Below, piece after piece: positions 37,801 to 49,210 of a stretch of DNA of 64,000 bases. Position 1 is the first letter of the stretch, and each line of letters starts with the position of its first letter. The DNA is from Psoroptes ovis (lineage: Eukaryota > Arthropoda > Arachnida > Sarcoptiformes > Psoroptidae). Below the pieces are notes generated by a model. It saw nothing but the letters and a program-made list of their open reading frames with translations, did no database searches and was not told the origin of the DNA. The DNA is taken from the NCBI GenBank assembly GCA_002943765.1, contig PQWQ01000002.1, forward strand, positions 4,030,001 through 4,094,000, given 5' to 3'. A program made the translations under genes and the position numbers.

Positions 37801-40534
37801 GCAAGTTTATTTTCAAGAAAATAATTTAGCTTAGAATTTAGAAATTTGATTTTTACATTAAATAGTAGTAGAGAAAAAACAATTGTAAGATTTAAATGTT
37901 TCTTTAAAATCAATTTTGTAAATAATTTTAATATAATTTTCCTTAGAAATAATAAAATTTTTAATTTGTGATCCAGTAATTTCGCAACAAACTTTCATAT
38001 ATAATTTGATATTACAACAGGTTCGTATCGCTCAATTACATGGCGTTGCAGGCATCGATGTTCCGATACGTGAAATTGAAAAAACGGCATCTTCCTACCA
38101 GCTTGGTGTGAATGGATATTCATTCATGTTAACTAACAATGGAAAAGTTCTTTATCATCCTGATTTTCGGCCAATCGTATGCATCTTTTTTTGCCCAAAA
38201 AGAAATTTTTGATTTTGATAATTCTTTTAATCAATTTCTAGTTTCAAGACATGTTAAAACCATATTATACATCGATCGATATAAATGAATTGGAAATTTC
38301 ACATCAAACTTCAGAACCTAGAGTAATTGAAATGTTTTCGGATGTTTCGTTTCAAATTTTAATTTAATATTTTGATTATTTTATTCTGATCAGTGGGTCG
38401 ATCCAATCATAAATAAAATACGAAACGAAATGATTAATGGTACAATCGGACATCAGCGATTATTCATTAAATCACATTTGGATTTTATGGTATTGTTCTT
38501 TTGATCTAACAACCTTTTCATTGAAATATGTTATGATTTTTTTCTTACAGAAACGACCAGTAGCGAAATTACAACATTATTTTTATGGTAAAATTGATAA
38601 AACACCATTTAGTTTTGCAATAGTATTGCCAGAACCATATGGTTCTTATCGTTTTAATGGACAAATTGATTTGAAATCAAACGAAGCAAAACGTGAAAAT
38701 TTTACACGTTTTTTCGAAGGAAATAATTGGCGCATACATCCTGATTGGACCTATTGTGAAAATCCTTATAAATTATCGGGAATCGTACCAAACACACCAG
38801 AAGATGCAATATTACAATTTCTTAATTATGATTTACCATCGAATTCATTTGTATGGAAAAAATCATTAGCAACACAACGACGTTATGATAATGTTACATG
38901 TAATGGATTTGTTTTATTTTATTTTTTTTTTGTCTGATTTTTCATTCTTTCCTCAATGAAGGTGACAAAGATTTAATTCAAAGTTTGGTATTTGATGCAA
39001 AAATGACCTATACATTCGAAGAATGTAGTAAATTTAGTTTGCAATTCAATCAACAAGAGTAAGTTTGTCGATATTTTGATTCAAAATGGAAGTGATAATA
39101 TTTTTTCACTTAATAGTCAAAAAACAATTGACATTGCTAGTGTTTTTGTATCAACAAGAAGCGGTTTAACAAGATTCAAAATGGTCGATGATAATGAAAT
39201 GTTCATGAATAATAAAACCGAAAATGATTATGATTTATTTACACGATCAATCGATGAAGTTTATTATCGTCGAGCTGTTGACTATTATTATAATGATAGC
39301 AAAGCTTTTGTTTATTCAATACCATTCGAAGTAGGTTATAAAGAACCTAATTTTTTAGTAACATCAAGTCATGCTATATTTGTTGGCAGTGGAAAAATGA
39401 GTGCACCTGGTAATTGAATTTCCTTGTTGTCACCATAATTTAAAAATTTTAATTTAATAATTCATTCCATTTTCCACCAGTTGCTGTTGTCGGTGTACAA
39501 TACAATTATTCATCATTTTATTCTACATTCTTCAAAATTGCTGATCATTTTAAATTGAATTGCCTTTCAGATGAAATTAATTGTTTTGTATTAGATAATA
39601 ATGGTTTTGTCATCATAAGCGATATTTATAAACATGCTGGATTATTTTTAGGGGAAATTAATAATGATCTATTTGAAAATATGGTACGCGAACGAATTTA
39701 TCGTCGTACACGTTTATATGATTATCAAGCTATTTGTATTCGAATAACATCATTTTGGACATCATCATCTTCAATAATTTGGACACCTTTCAATTATTTG
39801 AGCCATATTTTCTCATTACTTATGAAATATATAGTTACATATACAACATTATTATTCAATAGTAATTATGGTATATTAGCTCTCGATGATAATGAAAATA
39901 ATAATGATGAAGAAATGACAATGAGTATGGAAGAACCAGATTATGAAAGTAAGTTTCTTCTATTTCCTAATCATATTATTTATTCGATCAAAAATCAATG
40001 ATTTCGTTTCTAGCTGATCCATATGATATTAAATTCAATAAAAGTAATCCAAAACCATGCGATAAAGAATTCGATCTATATGAATTGATTACTTTTAGCA
40101 ATCAAACACGTAAATATTCTTATACATGTGAACCAGGTGTTTGTACAAGGTAAATTTTTGAACATGTTGATCAAAAATGTCATTCAATTTCATTTAAATA
40201 TCTTTTCTTTTTATCATTATTTTAATCAATTAGAACTTATTATGTACAAAATATTCCACATTCAAATTTAATCTTATTAGTACTATTGAAAACATGTCAT
40301 TGTTTTGAAAATTCACAACGTTTCGAACCGAAAGAATGTGAATTAAGCGAAAGTGATACATGTAAAATAATACGTGATGAAAATTTTCGTAAAGGTCCCG
40401 ATGTTTGCTATAAAGAACATCCACAAGAAGAAGAAATAAAATATTGTGGTAAAGCATTGCCGACTATTCAACATCAATCATTACTGTTTATTGTAATGAT
40501 TTCAACCTTAATTTTCAATTTTATTTATATATAA
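31846..40534 (+). CDS. CACNA2D: Voltage-gated calcium channel alpha2/delta subunit
   Basis: Extracellular auxiliary subunit that promotes surface expression of calcium channels. It has 22 coding exons, 1269 aa, starting 31846-31949, 32030-32111, 32181-32337, 32402-32601, 32684-32819, 32875-33098, 33170-33241, 33303-33392, 33454-33777, 33848-33884, 33946-34238, 34301-34357, 34424-34480, then 38021-38176, 38242-38322, 38394-38489, 38551-38899, 38962-39058, 39117-39409, 39481-39948, 40014-40149, 40234-40534. Domains in order: signal peptide; VWA_N (HSAIHVPINVYE); VWA with an intact MIDAS (DTSGSMTG, ITDG); Cache-like region (LHGVAGIDVP, YSFMLTNNGKVLYHP); Cys-rich delta part (KGPDVCY); hydrophobic C-terminus fitting a GPI signal. 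Exon 11 adds an acidic, His/Ser-rich insert. A retroelement fills intron 13. Similarity looks closest to the CACNA2D3/4 type. Confidence 0.94.
34514..34519 (+). repeat. Target-site duplication, left copy
   Basis: AACTTT immediately before the left LTR, matched by AACTTT at 37990-37995 immediately after the right LTR. Because the base pairs at the edge are ambiguous, a 5-bp duplication (ACTTT) with one extra LTR base fits equally well. Confidence 0.85.
34520..34900 (+). repeat. 5' LTR
   Basis: 381 bp, starts TGTTGTAAAA and ends TTTCGCAACA. The central part (about 34560-34710) is distinctly richer in G+C than the host intron. AATAAA at 34862-34867 near the end is a probable polyadenylation signal. 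Confidence 0.93.
35161..37473 (+). CDS. BEL/Pao-type Gag-protease polyprotein
   Basis: 770 aa starting at an ATG 260 bases after the 5' LTR. Residues 1-110 are charged and coiled-coil-like. About 115-300 matches the DUF1759-type Gag seen in BEL/Pao elements (IPKFTGKYIDWYTYKN, then LWNKLEEEYENE). From residue 334 come three Cys/His clusters: CNLCNQNHITENC, CTKCCLPGHRSREC (from 365) and CTACNYGHATWLH. Asp518 lies in LLDTGSRVSLIS, the active site of a retropepsin-like protease. The last 150 residues are polar without a domain. The frame is intact, so the element can still make particles in principle; the polymerase genes are absent. Base composition is less AT-rich than the host genes around it. 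Confidence 0.88.
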   Translation: MDELKKQLKTARTNISKGISNEIDVERAKQLKAHIRELNDKLRDLYLEGDDEISLDEERKIDFYNEKIDNYIKTKTTTENIDPAIENEVSHLREEFSSALSLQPVQQEIRYESTNQGININEIPKFTGKYIDWYTYKNLAKPMINNSNVSEIRAKNFLVQSLDEASKRKIMRLLNSNASLDQLWNKLEEEYENEEKFINECRYELEKCPSVKNENDIHSLRCLKYSAESVMGAIQSLQITSYSIERNMIEALANKFYYRACRDILSKAKTFKEAIDLINDMYDEWERYLRSRPQVPQVLNRTITTTVSSSNRTAAFPTSNRPATICMINNQISCNLCNQNHITENCPNLSNIEWTVRKIRENRLCTKCCLPGHRSRECRSRITCTACNYGHATWLHDAVLSMIRPRNIPAIAPNPAITNDSNISAIETNDQSATYPSASISVIEVREVTTNEELPTNQNQQASVAAIDNRETASNEFAVSSNANEDPIEVIIKDGKKYPDRPVFIGNYKNEEVEILLDTGSRVSLISSSLISNEATTATSPLEIKTPVDQSANQIVDRSVKIKFKKDSTNCIVPARIFNYKENLIIIGTDHLNKFCNPYSTILVFNTIFGKLKVLSSGSEKTGLAGKEEEFVAITTKESSMNQMAEVFNSPDELYHIESPSPPSNSNIKTRVKSNQTSAKSIDSDLNKVSPASIERALPGSSKDLSALNSYDLIFGNASSDLNTQQKKINESRNNYRHTQKMSQSKTSKDPIPIITVNNIKASLFRGKIN
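37609..37989 (+). repeat. 3' LTR
   Basis: 381 bp, apparently identical to the 5' LTR, with AATAAA at 37951-37956. The purine stretch GGAGAA directly before it (37603-37608) may be the polypurine tract. Confidence 0.93.
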
Positions 40535-40724
40535 AATTTTTTATCAACATTTGTCTGTTTTGTTTGTATATAATTGTATTAGTAAAAAATCATGTTTGAA
40601 ATATTTGATAAGTTAAAATTTAAAAAATAATATACACAATAAAAAAAAAATTTTCATATAAATATTGTTTTACAATTCAAAAATTCTAATTTCAAAAAAC
40701 AAAAAAAAAAAAAAAAAAAGAAAA
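40535..40724. terminator. Convergent 3' ends of CACNA2D and KCNH
   Basis: Only 190 bases separate the two stop codons. An AATAAA at 40638-40643 fits polyadenylation of the plus-strand gene. A long A run at about 40699-40719 follows. The two transcripts probably overlap or nearly touch. Confidence 0.5.
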
Positions 40725-43700
40725 TCATAATGCACTTTCATCTAATCGATGACATTTCAATGGTGATGATACGAATCGTACTTGTGGTAAGCTTCCATGT
40801 ATTGTTGATGATTTCAATTGATAAATCATTTGATCTGTACGATGATTTTTATTGTTATTACCGTTGAAATAAAGTTTTGGCTCTGAATTGATTCGATTAT
40901 TATTTGTTATTAGATTTTCATCACTAATTTTTTTATCATTTTTCAACAAAATTATTTCTGGTTCTGCTATTGAAAATGCTCTTTCTTTGACAATCATTGT
41001 TTTACCAGTTGTTGTCGGTGTAGGTGTCATTGTTGTTCGATTATCTAAAATTGTTGTTTTTTCTTTCAATTTTTTCTTATTGACTATTGATTTTTTTACA
41101 CTAATCGTTGGTGATGTCAATGATCCATTTGTATCATTATTTAATTGTTCCATATATAATAAACTTTTACTTTTATTTGTTAATAATTCATCCATCCCAT
41201 TTGATATTGATAATAATTCTTTTCCTTCTTCATTAGAAAAAAATGATTTATCGATATTCATTATTTGTTTCTCATTACAACAACACATACATGGTATTGG
41301 TTCAAATTGATTATTGTTGTTATTATCACTACTACTATTCGATGTTGTTTTCATTAATCGATAGGCTTCTTGCTGTTGTTGCTGGTCTTGCTGCTGCTGA
41401 ACTTGTTGCTGTTGATGATTATGAGAATTTTCACCAGCATTTCTCTTGATCATTTGATTCATTTCCATCAATAATGCTGATATGTGCTCTAATCCTTGTT
41501 CCATTCGACATTCAATTTTATCGATGCGGCTATGACATTGTAATAAATCAAATTATGATAAAAATATCATTTGAATATGTAATATTCACCTGCATAATTG
41601 TTGAAATTTCAAATCATTTCTACTATCATCTTCAAAACGATCATTCCTGTTCATTGCTGTTGCATTTGCCGCTGCTGATGTTCTTGGATGATCCAAACTT
41701 AAGGCAGATATTTTATTAAGCTCTGACATATTGGCAACTGATTTGAGGTAGTTTTTTTGTAATGATTTTTGTAGATTACAGCTATTAGTGATCGATAGCG
41801 TTCCTTTAAATAATTAATTATAATGAATGAATAATTATTAATTACATATTACTGATAAGATGCATTTTTTGGAAAAATTACCAAAAGTCAAATCAGTAAC
41901 ACTATTTTTTAATTGATCGATCATTCCTTTTATCAAATTTAAAAATTAGAATTTTCATATAAATTTCTCATTGATTAAGGATTACAAAACGAGAAAATTT
42001 TTTACCTGCTAATGAAGTTCCTTCTTGTTGTTGATGTTTAGATTTAGCTTTTGGAAAATTATAATTAGCTGGTGTAACATCAAGACCGGCTTTTTCTGGA
42101 CTAAATTCTAATATACCAATACCTGGACCAGGAACACTAGCAAATTTTCTCTGAAATTGTCGTAAACATTCGCTAGTCTCATCATAATCACCAGTTATCG
42201 GATCGATAATAATTTTATTTGAAAAATTTTCATCAATTTCATTTGAATTTTGCATCGAATCAAAACAATTCAATACTTTACAATCAGTGACAGTTGCTTT
42301 GCGATCTAACATGCTATTGACACCTAATTGATTTTCATCTCTTAAATTGAAATTAATGTTCAAATTTCTATTAAATGATTCAACGAATTCTGGATACATT
42401 TCTAATACTTGTAATAAATCTGAACGTGATATTTTATGTAAATCACAGTATGTTAATGCACGAACATCACATTTTGATTTGCCCATTGTGGGCGTTTGTA
42501 ATGGATTTTCTCCGAATATATCATCTTTGCCTAATTTTTGAAAATTATCAAGATCATAATTAGTGTATGATTTGAAAATAATCATACCTAATGTTTGTAT
42601 GACAACATCATCAATCAGTATTTCGATTGTTCCTCTTGCTATGAAATACAATGCAACAAGAACATCTCCTTTGTGGACTAATGTATCACCTGGTGGTGCA
42701 TGAGTTGTTTTAAACTATTGAATTGAAAAAAATTAAAATCAATCTATGTCAATTTGTCGATTTAGAAAACGAATGATCACTTACTCGCATGGAGAAAGCT
42801 CTCAAACAACCTTGTGATGCATCTTTGAATGCAGCACAATTTTGTAATAGATTTCGATTTAAATGTAAACAAATATCAGCTTGTAAAAATTCTGGGAATC
42901 CTTTCAACACCATATTCATGTCAATACCATTTGAATATGTCCATGCATGCTGAAAATATTCCTCTAAACGCTTGCGTAATGGATTCGGTATTTGATGAAA
43001 ACGTATAAATTCACGAACACGTAATAATTGTGTATGATAACGTGCTGTTCCCGAATACAATCGTTGTATTATAGCCGATACATTACCGAAAATTGATGCA
43101 TACATCAATGCTTCAAGTTATTGAAAAAATTATTCAATTATTAATTAATTAATCTAAGTCGAAATTCAATTTAAAAATTACAAAATAACTTACAACCACA
43201 AAGCATAACGAGAATGCAAAATATTTTTTCTGTATTTGTTGTCGGTGAAACATTACCAAAACCGACCGATGTTAATGATGAAAATGTAAAATACAAGGAT
43301 GTAATATAACGTGATTTGATCGATGGACCGCCCGAGCCATCTGGATCTGTGATTCGATTATTAAAACAATGGAAATAATTGATTGAATTTTTAAATAAAA
43401 ATCACTATTGTTGATATTTACTGTAAAATTGATATGTAGCGTTCGCTAAGTGATCAAGCCAGCCAATCTTTCGCTGTAACATAGGACGTTCAGCATTTCC
43501 GATCGCATACCTTTTTAATTGATTAATTTATTTAAAGGAAATGGAAAGGAAAGTAAAATAAAAAAATGAAAGAAACAATTACAAATCGAATAACAAAACA
43601 AAATCAAACAAATCAATCACCAAATACACGCTAACCAATGTGCAACTAATGCAAAACCGGCAACCAATAAAATTAATACAGCTGCACCATATTCTGAATA

Positions 43701-46700
43701 ACGATCAATTTTTCTTGCAACACGAACTAAACGTAATAATCTAGCTGTTTTAAGTAATCCAATTAATGTTGTTGTCTTTAAAGTGAATAACAAGAGAAAA
43801 AATATACAGGAAATCGGAAAAATGAAACCGGAATCAAATATAAATAAATAATATTCAAAATCAATAAATCATCATTTATCAATCAATCAATCATTTGTAA
43901 TATTACCTCATCGGTTTGTGAACCAAATAATAATAAATCGAATGGTATTGCAGCAACTAAATCGATTATGAACCAACCTTTCAAATAATGTACGGCAATT
44001 TTACCTGGATGTATGACCAACTTTTTTTGTTGTCGTTGTTGTTGTTGTTGTAAATAATGATATTTTAATTATTCAACAAAGAATGAAATAATAAAATGGC
44101 AATAAATTGTAAATCATTTTTTTTAGATTGTAATTACATAGAATAACATGTTACAAAACAATATATCAATGATATTATTATTATTATTACTAATTATTAT
44201 TTAACCATTAATCTATGATCAATTATTATGATTGAATGCATTGAAGATCAATGCTATACGTATTCTATATTACGATATATAATTACAAATAGGAATTATT
44301 TTAATCTCTAAAGAAACGAATGAATATGTGTATTGAATTTTCAATGAATTTTTTAAAGTTTCAAAGAGAAAAAAAAGGATTGATCATTTTTTGAAATCAT
44401 TGAAGAAAAAAAATAGAGCAATAGTGACATATGGAAAAATGAATGGAATAAATCATTTGAAATAAATATTGAATTGAGAATTCAATCAAAAAAAAAAAAG
44501 GAGAAAAAGGATAATAATAATAAATATTAATAAATTTAAAAATTCATCATTCAAAAAAAAAAAAAAAATATTATTTCTGGATAATCTCAATGGCACGCAA
44601 TATGATTATATTCGTAACCATTTTCATTTCCATTTTTTTTCCATGATTAAACTGTCCACCATAACCAAATATATAAATTCATTCATATGGCTCAAATAAT
44701 GAATAAAGATAATATACATGTCATATCATCATCATCATCATAGGTAAAACGAATGAGTATATCATAAAAAATCATGAATATAATCGTAATATGAATGAAA
44801 ATTATTACGAATCGGTTATGTAATCTCAATTTTTTTTATGATTATTAAAAATGATTATTATTATTATTATTATTACTATCTTCACATGTTTTTTTTTCTA
44901 TGTTTTCAAAATTCTTGCTCTCATTTCTTATGATTTTTTTTTGGCTCTTGATTATCGCTACAAAAAAAATGTATGAAAAAAACAATAATAATCAACTGAA
45001 TAATAACGAAAAAAAAACCCGTTCATTGGAAACTAATAACAACAACAACTATTTTTCTTGGTTTCAGAGATATGAAATTCATATATTTTTCATACATTGT
45101 GACACACCTAATCACCATTAAATGTCGTTGGATTATTTTATTTTATTTTATTTTATTTTTTTTTTTTTTTTTGGTGTTTGGTAATTTTTGTCATTGGTAA
45201 TCGTGTTGGTTGGTTGGTGGTGGTGGTCATAGATTTTCAATGAAATCATCATGGTTCACATGTTATGTTTTTTTTTTACATACAAACACACATATGCATA
45301 GAGAAAATCATTTCATTAAATGAAAAATGGGAAAAAAAATATTAACAAAAGATATGGAAATTGGAACACAAATAATTTCTATTTTAATTTTAATGAATTC
45401 ATTCTTGATATTCTAATAGTCTTGGTGCTGATATATATAACTACAAGAATTTGATAGAATATTCGTGAAATGTATGGTTTTCTATTTCAATAGACTTGCA
45501 TAAGTGTCTATGTGAAATGCTTTTCAAGAATTTAATCAATGATTAGGTCAGTTTTTTTAGAGAATATTTCAAGCATTCCTTCTTTTTTCATGAAACAGAT
45601 AAATGCTAATAAATAATAATAATAATAAATCAGAAATATGGATTACACATAGAATTACATTTTTAGAGATAAAATGTTTTTAAATAATTAATGTAATTGA
45701 AATTTTTAAATCAATCAATCAATGCAATTGATTATTTGATTCTATATTTTAAAAATATTATTCACATATGTAAAAAAATACTTTCAGATTCAAACATACC
45801 TCATCTTTTTTATTGATATATGTTGTACGAAAATTAATTAATATATCGATTATGAACATAATATCGACAAATAGATCGATAACCATTAATGAATTTGATC
45901 CATAAGTATCAGTTGATGATAGTGGTGTATTTTGATTATGATAATCTATAATATTGAATGAAAATGGACGAAAAAAAAGAATTTTTAATTCATTGATCAT
46001 TTTTATGAATAAATAAGATAAATTGCATACGTTGATTGGCATTAATATTTTCATTGAGCAAAAATGCAGCAGAATATGGTGTAAAGATAGCTGTATAAAT
46101 GACTAGAATCAATATGATCCAATCCCAAATTGCTTTGAATGGTGAATAATGTAATACTGTCAGTCTTCGATATTTAAAATGTTTAATTGCATCACTTTTG
46201 TCATCTTCATTCAACAATGTTCGTGATTCATATTTATAGTCAGGCAAATCAGTACCTAATGATAATACTTGTGGTATTAAACTAAAACGATGACGACTTT
46301 CTTTATAATAATCTTTCGAGTAATCTTTTTCTGAGCTACGTCGAGAATCACGTCTTGAACGTGATTGCTGATCTTGTATCGTTGTCGGTGCCGTATAACT
46401 TCGTATTTCACCATTAGAATATATTGATGAATTGATTGATGATTGTTGTTTAGCCCATTGTTGATGTAATTTCTTTTGAAATGATGGTGTTGTAGTCGAA
46501 GATGATTCAAATGAATTATTATTGGTTGTAGATAACCATATCTGTTGTTGTGAATTACTATTACCAGCTGAATTTGTTGATTGTTGTTTTGAATAAGAAT
46601 TATTATGCGAATTTGTTTGTTGATGATAATAACTATTATTATTATTATTACCATTAGAATTATTAGTAAGTAAATCAACAGCTTTTTGTCTTGTAATTGT

Positions 46701-46919
46701 TCTTGGTGTATTGTTTGAATTGTTTGTCGACGAAGATGTTGGGCTTATTTGTGATGATGTTGATACTTTAATATCGATTTTTTCAATATTATCTAATGTT
46801 GATGATTGTGGTAGCTGCTGGTGTCGTTGGTGTTGTTGTGGCTGCTGCTGCTGTTGACGATTATGATGTGCAAAACGTTCTTTGAATTCATTTTCAACCG
46901 AAGAAATTTGTAATGACAT
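40725..46919 (-). CDS. KCNH2: ERG-type voltage-gated potassium channel (KCNH2/6/7, seizure)
   Basis: Kv11 potassium channel, the repolarising ERG current of nerve and muscle. Twelve exons on the minus strand: 46919-46031, 45945-45800, 44020-43907, 43775-43621, 43510-43422, 43346-43194, 43110-42785, 42714-42588, 42530-42006, 41926-41882, 41803-41590, 41529-40725 (1195 aa). The N-terminus is a low-complexity Gln/Ser/Asn tract of about 230 residues with no PAS domain. S1 (DWIILILVIYTAIFTPYSAAF), S4 (LLRLVRVARKLDRY), filter SVGFGN, C-linker (GTARYHTQLLRVREFIRFHQ) and the cyclic-nucleotide-binding homology domain (CDVRALTYCDLHKI) follow family order. The C-terminus has a coiled coil (SRIDKIECRMEQGLEHISALL) and a polar tail. 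PAS exons far upstream cannot be excluded. Confidence 0.94.
44021..45799 (-). other. Large second intron of the ERG channel gene
   Basis: The only long intron of this gene, about 1.78 kb. It contains (ATT)n and (CAT)n simple repeats and a (TTTTA)n/poly(T) block at 45135-45172. No other coding sequence supported. Confidence 0.7.
45135..45172. repeat. (TTTTA)n and poly(T) tract
   Basis: About five tandem TTTTA units followed by a long T run, inside the long ERG intron. Confidence 0.85.
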
Positions 46920-49210
46920 TTTTAATAATAATTATTGTTATCATTATTATTATCAATTAATAATAATAATAATAATTATAATAATTGTCATTAATATAAA
47001 AAAAGAAAAATCAGGCACAATTATTAAGAGCACATTGATTTTAGCATTTGAAATTGAAAAAATTTCAAATGAAAATATTTTGAAATTTTAAATTCTTGAC
47101 CAAAACAATGTATCACATTCGTTATGATTAATCTACACACACACACATAGATGAATAAATGATGAAACCAAATGAATAGCAAGAAAAAAAAAATGAATCA
47201 AAATTTAGGTCATTTGTTGATGACCGTTTTAATGATATGAATTAATGTTGTTATAAAAATCGCAAAACAAAACAAAAAAAAAGGATCGAAACAGTTCACT
47301 TTTTGGATATGTTTATCATGGATACTGGAATTTTTGACTGAAAAATTGAATTCAATTTGACAGAAATTTGACGAAAACAATCATTGAATTTGAATAATTC
47401 GCTGTTGATTATTGTTGTCGTTGTTTCAACATTTGACTGATGCTGTTTGATGAATAATTTAATAAAGTTTAGAAGGAAGAATATTGAAAAAAACAACTGA
47501 AAAATTCCTTAACAACCACGAAGACAATAATAGCTGATGATGATATCTAGCTTTGAAAACACTTGAAACAACCTAAATAGTTTCAATATTGAACACACAA
47601 AATATTCATAGTCTTATTCTTCGAACGAATTTTGAACTAAAAAGAAATAAGATTTCAAAGAAATGGTTTCACGAACGAGACAAAACAAAAAAAAATTTAT
47701 CATTTGTCATGAATAGAAAAGGAGAAGTTTTTTCCTGTTTAAATTTCAGTTTCAAATTTTTCTCATTTTCAATGGTAATCAAACGTCGATCAATCTGTCA
47801 AACAATGTGGAAACCACAAAAACCATATGAACCATATACAATAAAAAATTTTATTCCAGGTGTTTTTAACCAGCCAACCAACCGACTAACTAACCAAACC
47901 AAACCAAACCAACCAATAATAACCGTTAATGGTTGAAGAATATGTACCGCTATTTTATACCAAAAAGAAACAAACAAAAATATTATATATTGAAAAAAAT
48001 ATAATCATTTATAAAAAAATATTTCAACAATGAATGATATTTTTCCATTCTTTTTCCTTCTTTCGGTATCATTGAACAAAGAAAAAAAAAATTACCCGAA
48101 AATGAGAACAAAACAGATCAGAATCAGTTTTTATTATTAGTTCAGGTATGGTTAAAAAATCATATCGAATCATCATCATCATCATCATCGAGTGTATGTG
48201 TATCAAGTTGATTTTTTTGTTATGAAACCAACTATCATGTCTTTTTGTTTCTTCAAATAATAATGATACACCATCAAGATACTTAGATTCACACACACAC
48301 ACACACACTCCACCTGCATATATTAGTATAGGAAGAAAATTCAACTTTACAAGTATTTCGAGACCTGCGAATATAAAACATGATGAAAATAGTAATAATA
48401 ATCATGATTATCATTATCATCATCAGCAGCAGCAGAAGCATAATCATTATTCGTTTTTTTTGTTGTTAATCATCAGTTTATTAGAGAGTTTGTCATTTAG
48501 CAATTTTCGACTCTTAGTAAATTTTTGAATTGAATAACTACCAACAACTAATAATAATCATAAGTTGTTGACTGACAATGATTTCATTTTGAAATCTCAT
48601 TATTATGAAACTCATAAATGTTTTTTTTGTTCATCTTTGTTTTGTTTGAAATCAGTTAATGATTTTGTTTTTTCGTTGTTGTCATCATTCATTTTTTTTC
48701 AATTTTTCATGTTTTGATTGGTCATCAAACCACTACTTTATTATTATTTTCAGCACAAGTTTTGATTAGTTTTTGCAACATTTAAAATTGCAAATTATTC
48801 ATTAGCATTTGCGAATGAATTTTGGTTAAATAACCTTTTTTTTCATTCTATAGAAAAATGATTAATGAAAACGAAATCGTCACCAAAATTACACCATCTA
48901 TTGAATGATTTTCTTTGCATAAAATTTTGAAAAAAATCATTGAAATCGATTTTTTACCTTTACAATTATTTTGAACAAAACATTTAGTCAGGAAATTACC
49001 AAAAAAAAGTCAAGAATATTTCATTTGATCAATTGAATTTGTAAAATTCAAATTTATTTTCAAAGATTAGAAGATATTTGTAAAATTTTGAAAAGTCATG
49101 TTCTTGTAAAATGTGTAACCATGGTTTCCATTTTAAATTTAGAATGTTCAAATTTTCCAGAGGGGAAACCAATGAATTTTGTTTGTTTGTTTGTTTGAAC
49201 ATTTTTAAAT
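46920..49210. other. Intergenic stretch upstream of the ERG channel
   Basis: No gene seen. Directly before the ERG start is a (TAA)n tract. A (CA)n tract lies near 48290 and an (ATC)n tract near 48165-48189. The open frames here are short and have no recognisable domain. I looked for exons encoding a PAS domain and found none, though exons under 60 codons could be missed. Confidence 0.5.

Larger units (their letters stand above)
34520..37989 (+). mobile_element. Non-autonomous BEL/Pao-type LTR retrotransposon (Gag-protease only)
   Basis: A 3470-bp element with 381-bp direct LTRs (34520-34900, 37609-37989) that begin TG and end CA, flanked by a 6-bp duplication. The two LTRs appear identical base for base when read side by side, so insertion is recent. 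The 2.7-kb interior has one long ORF with Gag, zinc knuckles and an aspartic protease. There is no room for, and no trace of, reverse transcriptase, RNase H or integrase, so it must depend on enzymes from a relative elsewhere. A classical tRNA primer-binding site directly after the left LTR was not recognised. It sits in an intron of CACNA2D in the same orientation and expands that intron from a typical 50-70 bases to about 3.5 kb, leaving both flanking exons intact. Confidence 0.9.

Noticed and set aside
42531..42587. Reading these 57 bases as ERG coding sequence
   Set aside because: They have GT...AG ends and removing them restores the conserved block QTLGKDDIFGE, so they are annotated as intron. 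Retention is raised only as a possibility.
47589..47936. 115-codon plus-strand ORF upstream of the ERG gene
   Set aside because: Composition is that of AT-rich random sequence, the last third is a CCAAC-type simple repeat and no domain is seen.
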